NCBI GenBank assembly: GCA_001899005.1
Contig: MKUW01000006.1
Span: 411,034 to 475,033, forward strand
From: Chloroflexi bacterium 44-23
GTDB taxonomy: Bacteria > Chloroflexota > Anaerolineae > Anaerolineales > Anaerolineaceae
Length of the DNA stretch: 64,000 nt
Reading direction: 5' to 3'
Shown here: piece after piece, positions 18,239 through 26,292 of the stretch
Layout: each line of letters starts with the position of its first letter
Numbering within the stretch: position 1 is the first letter of the stretch
Notes under the pieces: model-generated
The model's input: the letters and a program-made list of their open reading frames with translations, nothing else
Told to the model about the DNA's origin: nothing
The model's database searches: none
Translations under genes and position numbers: made by a program

Positions 18239-19801
18239 ATGCTCGCTCGAATCTTTTCCTGTGGCGTCATTGGTCTGGATGGCGTCATCATCGAAGTTGA
18301 AGTTGACACCAACAAAGGCATGCCCACCATCACGATTGTCGGCCTGCCGGATGCAGCTGTTCAGGAAAGCCGTGAACGGGTGCAATCCGCCATCAAAAAC
18401 AGCGGTTTCTCCTATCCTCGTGCGCGGGTGACGGTCAACCTGGCCCCGGCGGATGTGCGTAAAGAGGGACCGGCTTACGACCTGCCAATCGCGATCGGCA
18501 TTTTGGCTGCCACCCGGCAAATTAAACCTGACATGCTCGAAAAAACATTGGTGGTCGGTGAGTTGTCGCTGGATGGGACTTTGCGGCATGTGCGCGGTAT
18601 CTTACCAATGGCAGCACTTGCCCGCCAGGAAGGTTTTCAGCGCCTGGTGGTGCCGGCTATGGACGCCGGGGAAGCCGCTCTCATTCCGGGAGTCGAAGTC
18701 ATCGCGGTATCCTCATTGCGGCAATTGAGCGATTGGGCCGAAGGCGATATCGAGCTACCGGTGATTGAATCTGATTTCGGCAAGGAAAGCGATCAAAACC
18801 AGTTCATGACCGATTTTCAGGAGATCAAAGGTCAGGAACATGTCAAACGAGCACTGGAAGTCGCCGCGGCTGGAGGCCATAATGTTTTAATGATCGGCGC
18901 CCCGGGTTCCGGCAAGACACTCATGGCGCGTGCTTTGCCTTCCATTTTGCCCACCATGACTATCGATGAGGCGCTGGATGTGACTCGCATTTACTCGGTC
19001 TCAGATCAACTGCCGCCAGACACTCCCTTAATCCGAGTCCGACCATTCCGTTCTCCCCACCATACCATCAGCCATGCCGGCCTGGTCGGTGGAGGCAATT
19101 GGCCTCGTCCCGGTGAAATTTCGTTGGCACATCGTGGTGTTCTATTCCTCGACGAATTACCCGAATTTGGCAGTCGTGTGCTGGAGGTAATGCGCCAGCC
19201 GATTGAAGATAAAGTCGTTACCATCAGCCGTGCGCAGGGTTCGCTAACCTTTCCCGCCAATTTCCAACTGGTGGCAGCCATGAACCCCTGTCCGTGTGGC
19301 TACTACGGCGACCCAATCAAACCTTGCACGTGCGCACTTGGTATGGTTAGCAAGTACCAGAAACGTATCTCCGGCCCTTTGCTGGACCGCATTGACATTC
19401 ACGTCGAAGTTCCACGGGTGGAGTATGAAAAACTTTCCAGCCAACGACTGGGTGAGGGTTCACAGGCCATCCGCGAAAGGGTGGAACAATCCCGCAAGTT
19501 GCAATTACTGCGCTTTGTGGATCATAGCTCATCCGAAAAAGATAACGGTCAGGTAAAAACGATGACCAGCAATGCCGATATGGGTCCTTCTGAGATCCGC
19601 AAATTCTGCCTGCTGGATGAAGCCAGTGAGACCTTAATGCGGACTGCTATGCGGCAATTACAGCTCTCCGCACGTGCTTATCATCGTACGCTCAAACTGG
19701 CGCGTACCATCGCCGACCTGGCCGGTGCTGCCAATATTGCGCCAAATCACCTGGCGGAAGCATTACAATACAGACCCAAGATGAATCTGGACTTGCAATA
19801 A
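18239..19801 (+). CDS. comM: ComM/YifB-type Mg-chelatase-like AAA+ protein
   Basis: AAA+ ATPase; ComM is a branch-migration helicase that extends recombination of incoming DNA in natural transformation. The 520 residues show the N-terminal ChlI-type domain (IFSCGVIGLDGVIIEVEVD, then IVGLPDAAVQESRERV), Walker A GAPGSGKT near residues 220-227, Walker B in GVLFLDELPEF, a CPCGYYGDPIKPCTC segment with paired cysteines, and the C-terminal Mg-chelatase subunit region YHRTLKLARTIADLAG. The gene looks richer in GC than its neighbours. It stands alone, converging on msrA with only 13 bases between. Confidence 0.92.
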   Translation: MLARIFSCGVIGLDGVIIEVEVDTNKGMPTITIVGLPDAAVQESRERVQSAIKNSGFSYPRARVTVNLAPADVRKEGPAYDLPIAIGILAATRQIKPDMLEKTLVVGELSLDGTLRHVRGILPMAALARQEGFQRLVVPAMDAGEAALIPGVEVIAVSSLRQLSDWAEGDIELPVIESDFGKESDQNQFMTDFQEIKGQEHVKRALEVAAAGGHNVLMIGAPGSGKTLMARALPSILPTMTIDEALDVTRIYSVSDQLPPDTPLIRVRPFRSPHHTISHAGLVGGGNWPRPGEISLAHRGVLFLDELPEFGSRVLEVMRQPIEDKVVTISRAQGSLTFPANFQLVAAMNPCPCGYYGDPIKPCTCALGMVSKYQKRISGPLLDRIDIHVEVPRVEYEKLSSQRLGEGSQAIRERVEQSRKLQLLRFVDHSSSEKDNGQVKTMTSNADMGPSEIRKFCLLDEASETLMRTAMRQLQLSARAYHRTLKLARTIADLAGAANIAPNHLAEALQYRPKMNLDLQ

Positions 19802-19814
19802 GCATTCACAAGCA

Positions 19815-20372
19815 TTAACTGGCTGCAGATTTCCGTTCTTCTGCGAACTTTTTCTGAAATTTGGCCACTTTTGGGCGAATCACTATCTGGCAATAGCCTG
19901 CCCATGGGTTCTTTTCGAAATAGCGCTGGTGGTATTCCTCAGCCGGGTAAAACTGCTGTAGAGGCACCACCTCGGTCACAATTGGTTTAGAATATTGACC
20001 GGATTGGCCAAGTTCCCGAATTACCTCATCTGCGAGGTTTTTTTGTGCCTCGTTTGCATACAGAATAATTGAACGGTATTGGCTGCCGATATCCGCTCCC
20101 TGGCGGTTCATGGTAGTGGGATCATGCATTGAAAAGAAGACCTCAAAAATACGCTGCAAGGAGATTTCTTCGGGATCGAATGCAACTTTAACCACTTCTG
20201 CGTGACCGGTTGTACCACTGCATACATCTTCATAGCTGGGGCTTTCTTTCTTTCCGCCAGCGTATCCAACCTCCACACTTTCTACACCTTTAAGATCAGC
20301 AAATAATGGTTCCAGACACCAAAAACATCCGCCACCCAGGACATTTGTTTCTAATTTTTCATTTTGATTCAT
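19815..20372 (-). CDS. msrA: Peptide-methionine (S)-S-oxide reductase
   Basis: Repairs oxidised methionine (S-sulfoxide) in proteins using thioredoxin. The catalytic motif GGCFWCLEPLF is at residues 14-24, with the family segments VGYAGGKKESPSYEDVCSGTTGHAEVVKV and FFSMHDPTTMNRQGADIGSQYRS. The C-terminal half lacks an MsrB domain, so it is a single-domain enzyme of 185 residues. A second Cys in the C-terminal region (GYCQIVI) could act as resolving residue. It has no obvious operon partners. Confidence 0.96.
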   Translation of the reverse strand: MNQNEKLETNVLGGGCFWCLEPLFADLKGVESVEVGYAGGKKESPSYEDVCSGTTGHAEVVKVAFDPEEISLQRIFEVFFSMHDPTTMNRQGADIGSQYRSIILYANEAQKNLADEVIRELGQSGQYSKPIVTEVVPLQQFYPAEEYHQRYFEKNPWAGYCQIVIRPKVAKFQKKFAEERKSAAS

Positions 20373-20528
20373 ACTAACCTCGATCTATTTTTTTAAATGA
20401 TACAAAGATAATCTCTTAATGGCAATCGACCGCATAGGTTAGAAAATATAAAGCAATTACAAAGGGTGTGAAGTGAAATAAATGCTCAACTCACCCGCGA
20501 TATCTGTAAATTATTCAATTTTGCGACT

Positions 20529-21089
20529 TTAATGAATGGAATGTTGAGCAAGGGCAGTAGCTCGCCGTTTTGCCAATGTGAACCCGGCAATGATACCGAA
20601 GACTAGTGCGGCGAATGCGACCAGTCCCCAAGACCACTGAAATGGCATTGCGTTTGCAGGATGGGCGATTTCTTTTTCAAACAAAACGTCTCCTTCGGCA
20701 GTAGAGGGGAACCACAGTTGGTCATACTCAGAACGCCCATTCACGATCCCATCATAAAAGACATATCCGTTTGACTGGGAACCCCGTGGGTAATAGTGAA
20801 GATGATCAAACGCGAACAGACCACCCCGTTGTTGGCCATCATGGAGACGCCAGATTTCGTAACCGAGGCCATGAGTTGGAGCCTCCTTCATTCCTTCCTT
20901 AAAGTCCGAGAATGCGAAGAAAGATAGCAATTTGGGGTCTTCGAGCAGGCGGACTTCGCCCGTGCTTTGGTTAAAGATGAGAAGGGACGTGAAGTTGCCC
21001 TTGGCCTTGGCCGTGGCAGCAACAGCAAACGTTGCAAAAAGAGCGATTGCAACACTCAATCCGAGAATAATTCGAGCATGCTTATTCAC
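20529..21089 (-). CDS. Exported single-pass membrane protein, unknown function
   Basis: I do not recognise this protein. From GTG at 21089 (AGGAGG six bases upstream) it has 186 residues: an N-terminal signal-like segment (IILGLSVAIALFATFAVAATAKA), about 110 extracytoplasmic residues rich in aromatic and Gly residues (HYYPRGSQSNGYVFYDG), and a C-terminal membrane helix WGLVAFAALVFGIIAGFTLA followed by KRR. That is the layout of a type I membrane protein with a C-terminal anchor. The upstream ATG at 21110 has no ribosome site. The gene seems GC-richer than adjacent sequence, which could mean transfer. Confidence 0.7.
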   Translation of the reverse strand: MNKHARIILGLSVAIALFATFAVAATAKAKGNFTSLLIFNQSTGEVRLLEDPKLLSFFAFSDFKEGMKEAPTHGLGYEIWRLHDGQQRGGLFAFDHLHYYPRGSQSNGYVFYDGIVNGRSEYDQLWFPSTAEGDVLFEKEIAHPANAMPFQWSWGLVAFAALVFGIIAGFTLAKRRATALAQHSIH

Positions 21090-21110
21090 CCGGCACCTCC
21101 TTAGGACCAC

Positions 21111-21419
21111 TAAATTTCACACTCTGATGAGAAGCCTGATTGTTATAAACCAGCTGACTTGATTAAAAGCAATTGCCATTTTACCACTTTTTGTGTCTCA
21201 AGAATATAAGCCGAAAGGTGCGGAATGCGGAGTACAAGATTTTTATTAAAAAATGATGAATCAAAAAGAGGCTGCGAAAGCACCTTCACAACCTCTCCTA
21301 TTGAACTTCTTATCTTTTTACCAGTTTATCCAATTACACATTTGCTCATTTCTCAGGTAACAAATCAACCAACCATCAACAAATCACCCAATTTACCAAT
21401 ATCTAATCTCTGGTTCCAT
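21111..21419. other. Gene-free interval with a G-poor tract
   Basis: No credible gene. It contains the serC-serA terminator (21262-21296) and, from about 21297 to 21415, a stretch almost devoid of G on the plus strand, rich in motifs like CCAATT, CAACC and TTACC. A plus-strand frame of 106 codons at 21225 runs through it but has no homology I can see and low-complexity composition. Confidence 0.5.
21262..21296 (-). terminator. Terminator of the serC-serA operon
   Basis: On the minus strand AGAGGTTGTGAAGG and CTTTCGCAGCCTCT form a hairpin interrupted by a few mismatches, followed directly by TTTTTGA. It lies about 125 bases after the serA stop codon, the right direction and order for that operon. 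Confidence 0.7.
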
Positions 21420-22343
21420 TCACTTATTTACCTGAAAATGGGTGTCATTGTACTCAAAGAAATTAATAACCTGTCGAATGGCTGCCAGACCGGCATTGAC
21501 ATTGGCTTCTTCTGTTTGAGCGCCCATTTTCTTGGCAGTGTGTAAATAGCGGTTACCATATTTCTCTTCGAGTTCCTGAGCACAACCAGGTTCAATATCC
21601 GTGATATAAACAAAATCCGGTCTGATTTCGAAAATCTTTAGCAAATCAGCCTCATTGATCACCTCTTTGCGGGCAGTATTGACAAGCGTCGCAGGAACAA
21701 GCATTTGGGATAACAAAGCAGCATTGATCGAAAGCTTGGTTTCTGAGGTTGCCGGAATATGCAATGAGATGTAATTACTCTTGCGATACAAATCTTCCAA
21801 ACTTGCCACGCATGTCACACCATCCGCCTCGATTGATTCTCTTGACACATATGGATCATAAGCATAGACATCCATTCCAAAGGCCTTGGCTAAAGTCGCT
21901 ACGCGTTTCCCCACATTGCCATACGCATGGATACCGATTGACTTTCCCATCAATTCACTTCCGGATTTTCCATCGAAATGATGGCGGGCTTCATAAATCA
22001 TCATCCCAATGGCAAGTTCAGCCACCGCATTCGAATTTTGACCGGGTGTGTTCATGGCAACCACATGGTGAGCCGTTGCCGCGGCAAGATCGATATTATC
22101 GTATCCGGCGCCTGCACGAACAACAATTTTTAGATTTTTAGCCGCATCGAAAACTTCTTTATCAATGATGTCACTGCGAATAATAATTGCATCTTTGTCG
22201 GCAACTGCTTGAAGCAACTGGGATTTGTCGCTGTATTTTTCCAGCAAAGTCATTTCATAACCTGCTTCGATTGCAATTGCATTAATCTGCTCAACTGCCC
22301 GTTTGGAAAAGGGTTTTTCGGTTGCAAGTAAGACTTTTTTCAT
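21420..22343 (-). CDS. serA: D-3-phosphoglycerate dehydrogenase, short Lys-type
   Basis: First step of serine synthesis: oxidises 3-phosphoglycerate to 3-phosphohydroxypyruvate with NAD+. It is a short form (307 residues from ATG 22343, AGGAG upstream) without the C-terminal ACT domain. NAD-binding GIHAYGNVGKRVA, the substrate Arg in NTARKEV, and catalytic Glu in DIEPGC are visible. The usual catalytic His of the PHIGA motif is replaced: the aligned segment reads KKMGAQTEEA. Type III enzymes with Lys at this place are described, so activity is likely. It follows serC by 17 bases, forming a two-gene serine operon. Confidence 0.88.
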   Translation of the reverse strand: MKKVLLATEKPFSKRAVEQINAIAIEAGYEMTLLEKYSDKSQLLQAVADKDAIIIRSDIIDKEVFDAAKNLKIVVRAGAGYDNIDLAAATAHHVVAMNTPGQNSNAVAELAIGMMIYEARHHFDGKSGSELMGKSIGIHAYGNVGKRVATLAKAFGMDVYAYDPYVSRESIEADGVTCVASLEDLYRKSNYISLHIPATSETKLSINAALLSQMLVPATLVNTARKEVINEADLLKIFEIRPDFVYITDIEPGCAQELEEKYGNRYLHTAKKMGAQTEEANVNAGLAAIRQVINFFEYNDTHFQVNK

Positions 22344-22360
22344 TTCAGCTCCTATCAAAC

Positions 22361-23431
22361 TTAATGATTTGCTTCAAATTTTTGCATGCAATTGACCAAT
22401 GCCTGTACACTTTCCAATGGCATTGCGTTGTAAAGTGACGCTCGAAAGCCGCCAACATCACGGTGACCTTTGATGCCAACCATGCCTTGCTCGGTCGCAT
22501 AGGTTAAGAATTCTTTTTCCAGTTCTTTATATTCTTCCTTCATCACAAAGCAGACATTCATGATGGAGCGGTCTTCAGGTACCGGCACAGTGGCCACAAA
22601 CAGGCGATTGCGATCAATTTCGCCGTATAACAGTTTGGATTTTTCCAAATTCATTTTCTCAATAACCTTCAGACCACCCAAATTCTTAAGCCATTTCAAG
22701 GTTTGTAAAGCTGTGAAAATGGCAAACACTGGTGGGGTGTTATACATCGAGTCGCTCTTAATATGAGTGCGGTAATCAACCATGGAAGGTAATGGACGGT
22801 CTACTTTTCCCAACAAATCTTCTTTGACAATCACAAAGGTTAAGCCGGCAGGTGCCAGGTTTTTTTGTGCACCGCCGTAAATTAAACCGTATTTGGAAAC
22901 ATCCATTGGACGGCTGAAGATATCTGAGGACATATCAGCCACCAGCGGAACCGGTGAGTCGAGGTCCTGCCGTATTTCTGTTCCGAATATAGTGTTATTT
23001 GTTGTTATATGGAAATAATCAGCATCGGTAGGAATCTGGTATCCTCTGGGAATATAGGTAAAATTCTTATCTTCAGAAGATGCAACAACTTGGACGTCGC
23101 CAAAATATTTGGCTTCCTTGACGGCTTTTTTGGACCAGGCGCCAGTCACAAGGTATGCTGCTTTGGTTTGCAAGAGGTTATAAGGGACGGTAAAAAACTG
23201 GGTACTGGCACCTCCGCCAATGAAAACAACTTTGTATCCTTCGGGAATATCCAATAACTCTTTGAACATAGCTAGCGTTTCCAGGTTGACTGCATCGAAC
23301 TCCTTGCTGCGATGCGAGATCTCAAGAATAGAGAGACCAATCCCATTAAAATCCAGTATTGCCTCAGCACTTTTTTCGATTGCTTCACGGGGAAGTATGG
23401 ACGGCCCGGCATTAAAATTATGTTTTTTCAT
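22361..23431 (-). CDS. serC: Phosphoserine aminotransferase
   Basis: PLP enzyme that converts 3-phosphohydroxypyruvate and glutamate to phosphoserine in serine synthesis. Length is 356 residues. The N-terminal [15 protein letters not shown] and [13 protein letters not shown] are classic; the PLP lysine lies in [18 protein letters not shown], and the C terminus carries [19 protein letters not shown]. It is the promoter-proximal gene of serC-serA; AAGGA lies upstream of the ATG. The third enzyme of the route, phosphoserine phosphatase, is not in this window. Confidence 0.96.
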   Translation of the reverse strand: MKKHNFNAGPSILPREAIEKSAEAILDFNGIGLSILEISHRSKEFDAVNLETLAMFKELLDIPEGYKVVFIGGGASTQFFTVPYNLLQTKAAYLVTGAWSKKAVKEAKYFGDVQVVASSEDKNFTYIPRGYQIPTDADYFHITTNNTIFGTEIRQDLDSPVPLVADMSSDIFSRPMDVSKYGLIYGGAQKNLAPAGLTFVIVKEDLLGKVDRPLPSMVDYRTHIKSDSMYNTPPVFAIFTALQTLKWLKNLGGLKVIEKMNLEKSKLLYGEIDRNRLFVATVPVPEDRSIMNVCFVMKEEYKELEKEFLTYATEQGMVGIKGHRDVGGFRASLYNAMPLESVQALVNCMQKFEANH

Positions 23432-23601
23432 TTCTTAATGTCCTTTTTGGTTATTAATAAGGTTTAGGGATATTTTATTAATTATAGAAAGTTTATTTGT
23501 TGAATTCACTTGACGAAGTGCAGGTATTTTGTACCCAATAAGCACCTTACAAGGAAAAAAGACCGGGTTAGATAAGAAAAGTGAGAGCTAATTTGATGAT
23601 T

Positions 23602-24090
23602 TTAATCATGCACCAACCCATTCGGCATAATCGTGCCCGAAAGAGATTTCGCACGCAAGACACGATGATCAGGCGCATTTGTACCCGTTAAGTCTGCATT
23701 GGTGAGGTTAGCATTGGTTAAATCTACGCCCCCTAAATTCGCATCAATCAAATTTGACCCGGAAAGATCAACTTCAACGAGATCAGCTTCAGCTAAATTC
23801 GCTTCGCGCAAATCGGCTCCCCGTAAATTTGCCCCGCGCAAATTCGCTCTGCGCAAATCAGCCCCCACCATATTGGCACCGCTCAAATCACAGCCGCCCA
23901 GAGCCGTTTCAATTAAAATGGCACCACGCAAGTTCACATTTTTGAGATTGCAGTTCATCAAAGTTGCACCACGCAGATCTACCCCACGTAAATCAATTTC
24001 ACTTAAATCAATATAACTCAACCACAAAGGTTTGACTTGATTAAGCAGCATATATATTTCAAAACGTGTAAACTCAGCCATAGAAACCAC
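23602..24090 (-). CDS. Pentapeptide-repeat protein
   Basis: A 162-residue protein built mainly of A(D/N)LxX pentapeptides (for example DLRRANLRGANLRGADLREA) that fold as a right-handed quadrilateral beta helix. About 20 repeats run from residue 27 to 140, preceded by a short helical N terminus (MAEFTRFEIYMLLNQVKPLW) and followed by a 20-residue tail. Members of this superfamily include gyrase-protecting DNA mimics such as MfpA and Qnr, but most have no known role; nothing here singles out gyrase. It is monocistronic, divergent from the transglycosylase-like gene. AGGTGG precedes the chosen ATG at 24081; the frame opens at 24090. Confidence 0.9.
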   Translation of the reverse strand: MVSMAEFTRFEIYMLLNQVKPLWLSYIDLSEIDLRGVDLRGATLMNCNLKNVNLRGAILIETALGGCDLSGANMVGADLRRANLRGANLRGADLREANLAEADLVEVDLSGSNLIDANLGGVDLTNANLTNADLTGTNAPDHRVLRAKSLSGTIMPNGLVHD

Positions 24091-24203
24091 CTTTGGAAAT
24101 TGCCTGATGAAATTGCAGATAAATATATTAAGTAATGGTATTTATATGATTTTTACTCCATTATAGGATCGTTTAAGTAATTATAAATCAATTGATTGTT
24201 CAA

Positions 24204-24233
24204 TTGTATAGGAATGCATATTGAGATTATAAT
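24204..24233 (+). promoter_or_regulatory. Probable promoter of the 24303-28029 gene pair
   Basis: TTGTAT (24204-24209) and a perfect TATAAT (24228-24233) are spaced by 18 bases, about 70 bases before the GTG start. The region between it and the pentapeptide gene is AT-rich and otherwise empty. Confidence 0.5.
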
Positions 24234-24302
24234 AAAAGAGAGCTTAGTGCAAATAATTTCTTTGTTTCAAAATCCTGAATCTAGTGAAGGGGCGAAATAG
24301 TT

Positions 24303-26285
24303 GTGTCCAAAACGCGATGGATATCTTTCATTTCTATTGCCATTTTAGCCATTTTGCTCCTTAATTCGGCTGGAGAGGTGACTGCTCAGGAGACTGGCGG
24401 AGGTGAACGCTTCAAGATCATTTCACAAACTTTCACGCAGTATACCTGGCGCCTCGTAAGTCGCAGTGGTACTCCGATTTGTACTGTGTTAATCAACCAC
24501 GAAGGTTTCCCCAGCGGAAATGAGACTTTGGCTGCCTGTGAAATGGATATTGCTAAGCTGAGTCCTTCTGCCACCCCACTGCCCGAAGGAACACCACAGC
24601 CATCCCCAACTCCGATTAACATTAATCAATTCTTTCTGGATACTTATTGGGTATTTGATTCATCCCGCGAAGTTACCACTACTACAAAAATTAAAATCCC
24701 GGATATTATCATCAATATTTATCCCCCTGGTTTACCAGTCAATGCGCCCTATGTGATCATCAAAGCAATTGAGCCTTATTCAGAGTTCAAAATCACAAAG
24801 ATAGCTGGTTATCTCAACAATAATCCATTCGAATGCAAATCGGATCAGTGTATTGTGCCTTTGCTTCAGGATTCCCAGATTCAATTCTGGGCAGAAAGTT
24901 CCTTTGGTGATCAATCTCAAGTTATTACTGCAACAGCGCGCACCTTCATCAGCAACAATGCTTACCAGGTCCGCTTGACAAATATCAGCCGAAATATCGA
25001 ATTTGTGGATTCATGCAAAATAATCTGGAAAGACACCGCATTTGGAGATTCACCTGATTGGACAACATTTCCGGAATCTCCTGAATTGCTCAATACCCAA
25101 CACAACTTGCATTATCTGGCTGGTAAATTAATCCTCAATAAATTTGTAGATACTTCTTCATGTCCGGAGGGAGGAGTTTTTGCCAATGGTGCCCCGAATG
25201 CCTGTGGGTTGCAATTGGCCAACAAAAGCATGCTTGCCTGGCAGAATCGCTTCGATTCGACCATTTGGGCAGCCGGAAAGGAATACGGCATTCCTCCGGT
25301 ATTAATTAAAGTTATCATGGAACAGGAAAGTCAATTCTGGCCAGAAAATGCGCGTTATCTTTATGAAGAATATGGCTTTTCTCAGGTTAACGAATTAGGG
25401 GCTGATGTAGCATTACGTTGGGATGAAGATCTAAAGAACCAGATTTGTTCCAATTTATTATTTGATTGTGACCCTTCTTTCGCTAATATGAACAGCTTTG
25501 AACAGGCCATGCTGCGCGGCGGTTTAATTCGGTCTCTTGATGCTTATTGCCCTGAATGCGAAAACATGGTTAACCTGGATATCGCAGAACAAAGCATTTC
25601 CATTAATGCTCAGGTCATGCGGTCAAATTGCAGTCAAGCGAATTACATCGTAGAGCGTCAGGGCATGCGAACCAATCTAACTGATATGTGGAAATTCACA
25701 ATCCTTTCATATCATAGTGGTTATTATTGTCTGGAGGAAAGCTTAAAAGCTGTTAAAGAAAAAGGCTTGGCTCCTACCTGGGAAAATGTTGCCAATAATT
25801 TAAATTGCCTGGACGCCAAAGCCTATGTTGATTCTGTCTGGGATAAATTAACTGGGTTTCAATTTTACTATGCTCCGCAGCCAACTCTTTCGCCTTTTCA
25901 GTTAACTCCTACCGGTCAGGCGAATTTGGTAGAATTAGAACCTACCGCCACACCTATTCCCAGCCCCACCCCGAAGAATTACCTCACAGATGGCGAAATC
26001 CATATTTTTCTCTACCTTGATCGAAATAATAATCTGGTAATGGATTCAAATGAGTTGATTGATAATGCCACCCTTAAAGTCACATTTGCTAATGGGGTTA
26101 CTGTGGAGGTGCCAGTCGTAAATGGCGAAGGTATTATTAAATATCAGAATCAGTTTAAAAATTCTGATGTAAAAATCACTGTCAAGGAACTTTTTCACCA
26201 GATCACTTTAAAGATCCCGGAAAGTGGAATGTTATTCAACATAATTCGAATACCTCCCCCGAATTTACCAGGAATTCTCCCTTAG
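24303..26285 (+). CDS. Secreted lytic-transglycosylase-like protein
   Basis: A 660-residue exported protein. A signal peptide (residues 1-28, cleaved near VTAQE) is followed by an N-terminal domain, a Pro/Thr linker (LPEGTPQPSPTP), a beta-rich region, and a central helical domain with GIPPVLIKVIMEQESQFWP. This resembles the SLT transglycosylase fold; the presumed catalytic Glu is E342 (or E340), with GFSQVNELGADVAL in place of the usual GLMQ region. Ten or more cysteines lie around the domain (CSNLLFDCD, CPEC). A second linker and a C-terminal beta domain follow. Starts at GTG. The next gene begins eight bases after its stop, so they probably act together in the cell envelope. Confidence 0.75.
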   Translation: MSKTRWISFISIAILAILLLNSAGEVTAQETGGGERFKIISQTFTQYTWRLVSRSGTPICTVLINHEGFPSGNETLAACEMDIAKLSPSATPLPEGTPQPSPTPININQFFLDTYWVFDSSREVTTTTKIKIPDIIINIYPPGLPVNAPYVIIKAIEPYSEFKITKIAGYLNNNPFECKSDQCIVPLLQDSQIQFWAESSFGDQSQVITATARTFISNNAYQVRLTNISRNIEFVDSCKIIWKDTAFGDSPDWTTFPESPELLNTQHNLHYLAGKLILNKFVDTSSCPEGGVFANGAPNACGLQLANKSMLAWQNRFDSTIWAAGKEYGIPPVLIKVIMEQESQFWPENARYLYEEYGFSQVNELGADVALRWDEDLKNQICSNLLFDCDPSFANMNSFEQAMLRGGLIRSLDAYCPECENMVNLDIAEQSISINAQVMRSNCSQANYIVERQGMRTNLTDMWKFTILSYHSGYYCLEESLKAVKEKGLAPTWENVANNLNCLDAKAYVDSVWDKLTGFQFYYAPQPTLSPFQLTPTGQANLVELEPTATPIPSPTPKNYLTDGEIHIFLYLDRNNNLVMDSNELIDNATLKVTFANGVTVEVPVVNGEGIIKYQNQFKNSDVKITVKELFHQITLKIPESGMLFNIIRIPPPNLPGILP

Positions 26286-26292
26286 AAGCAGG

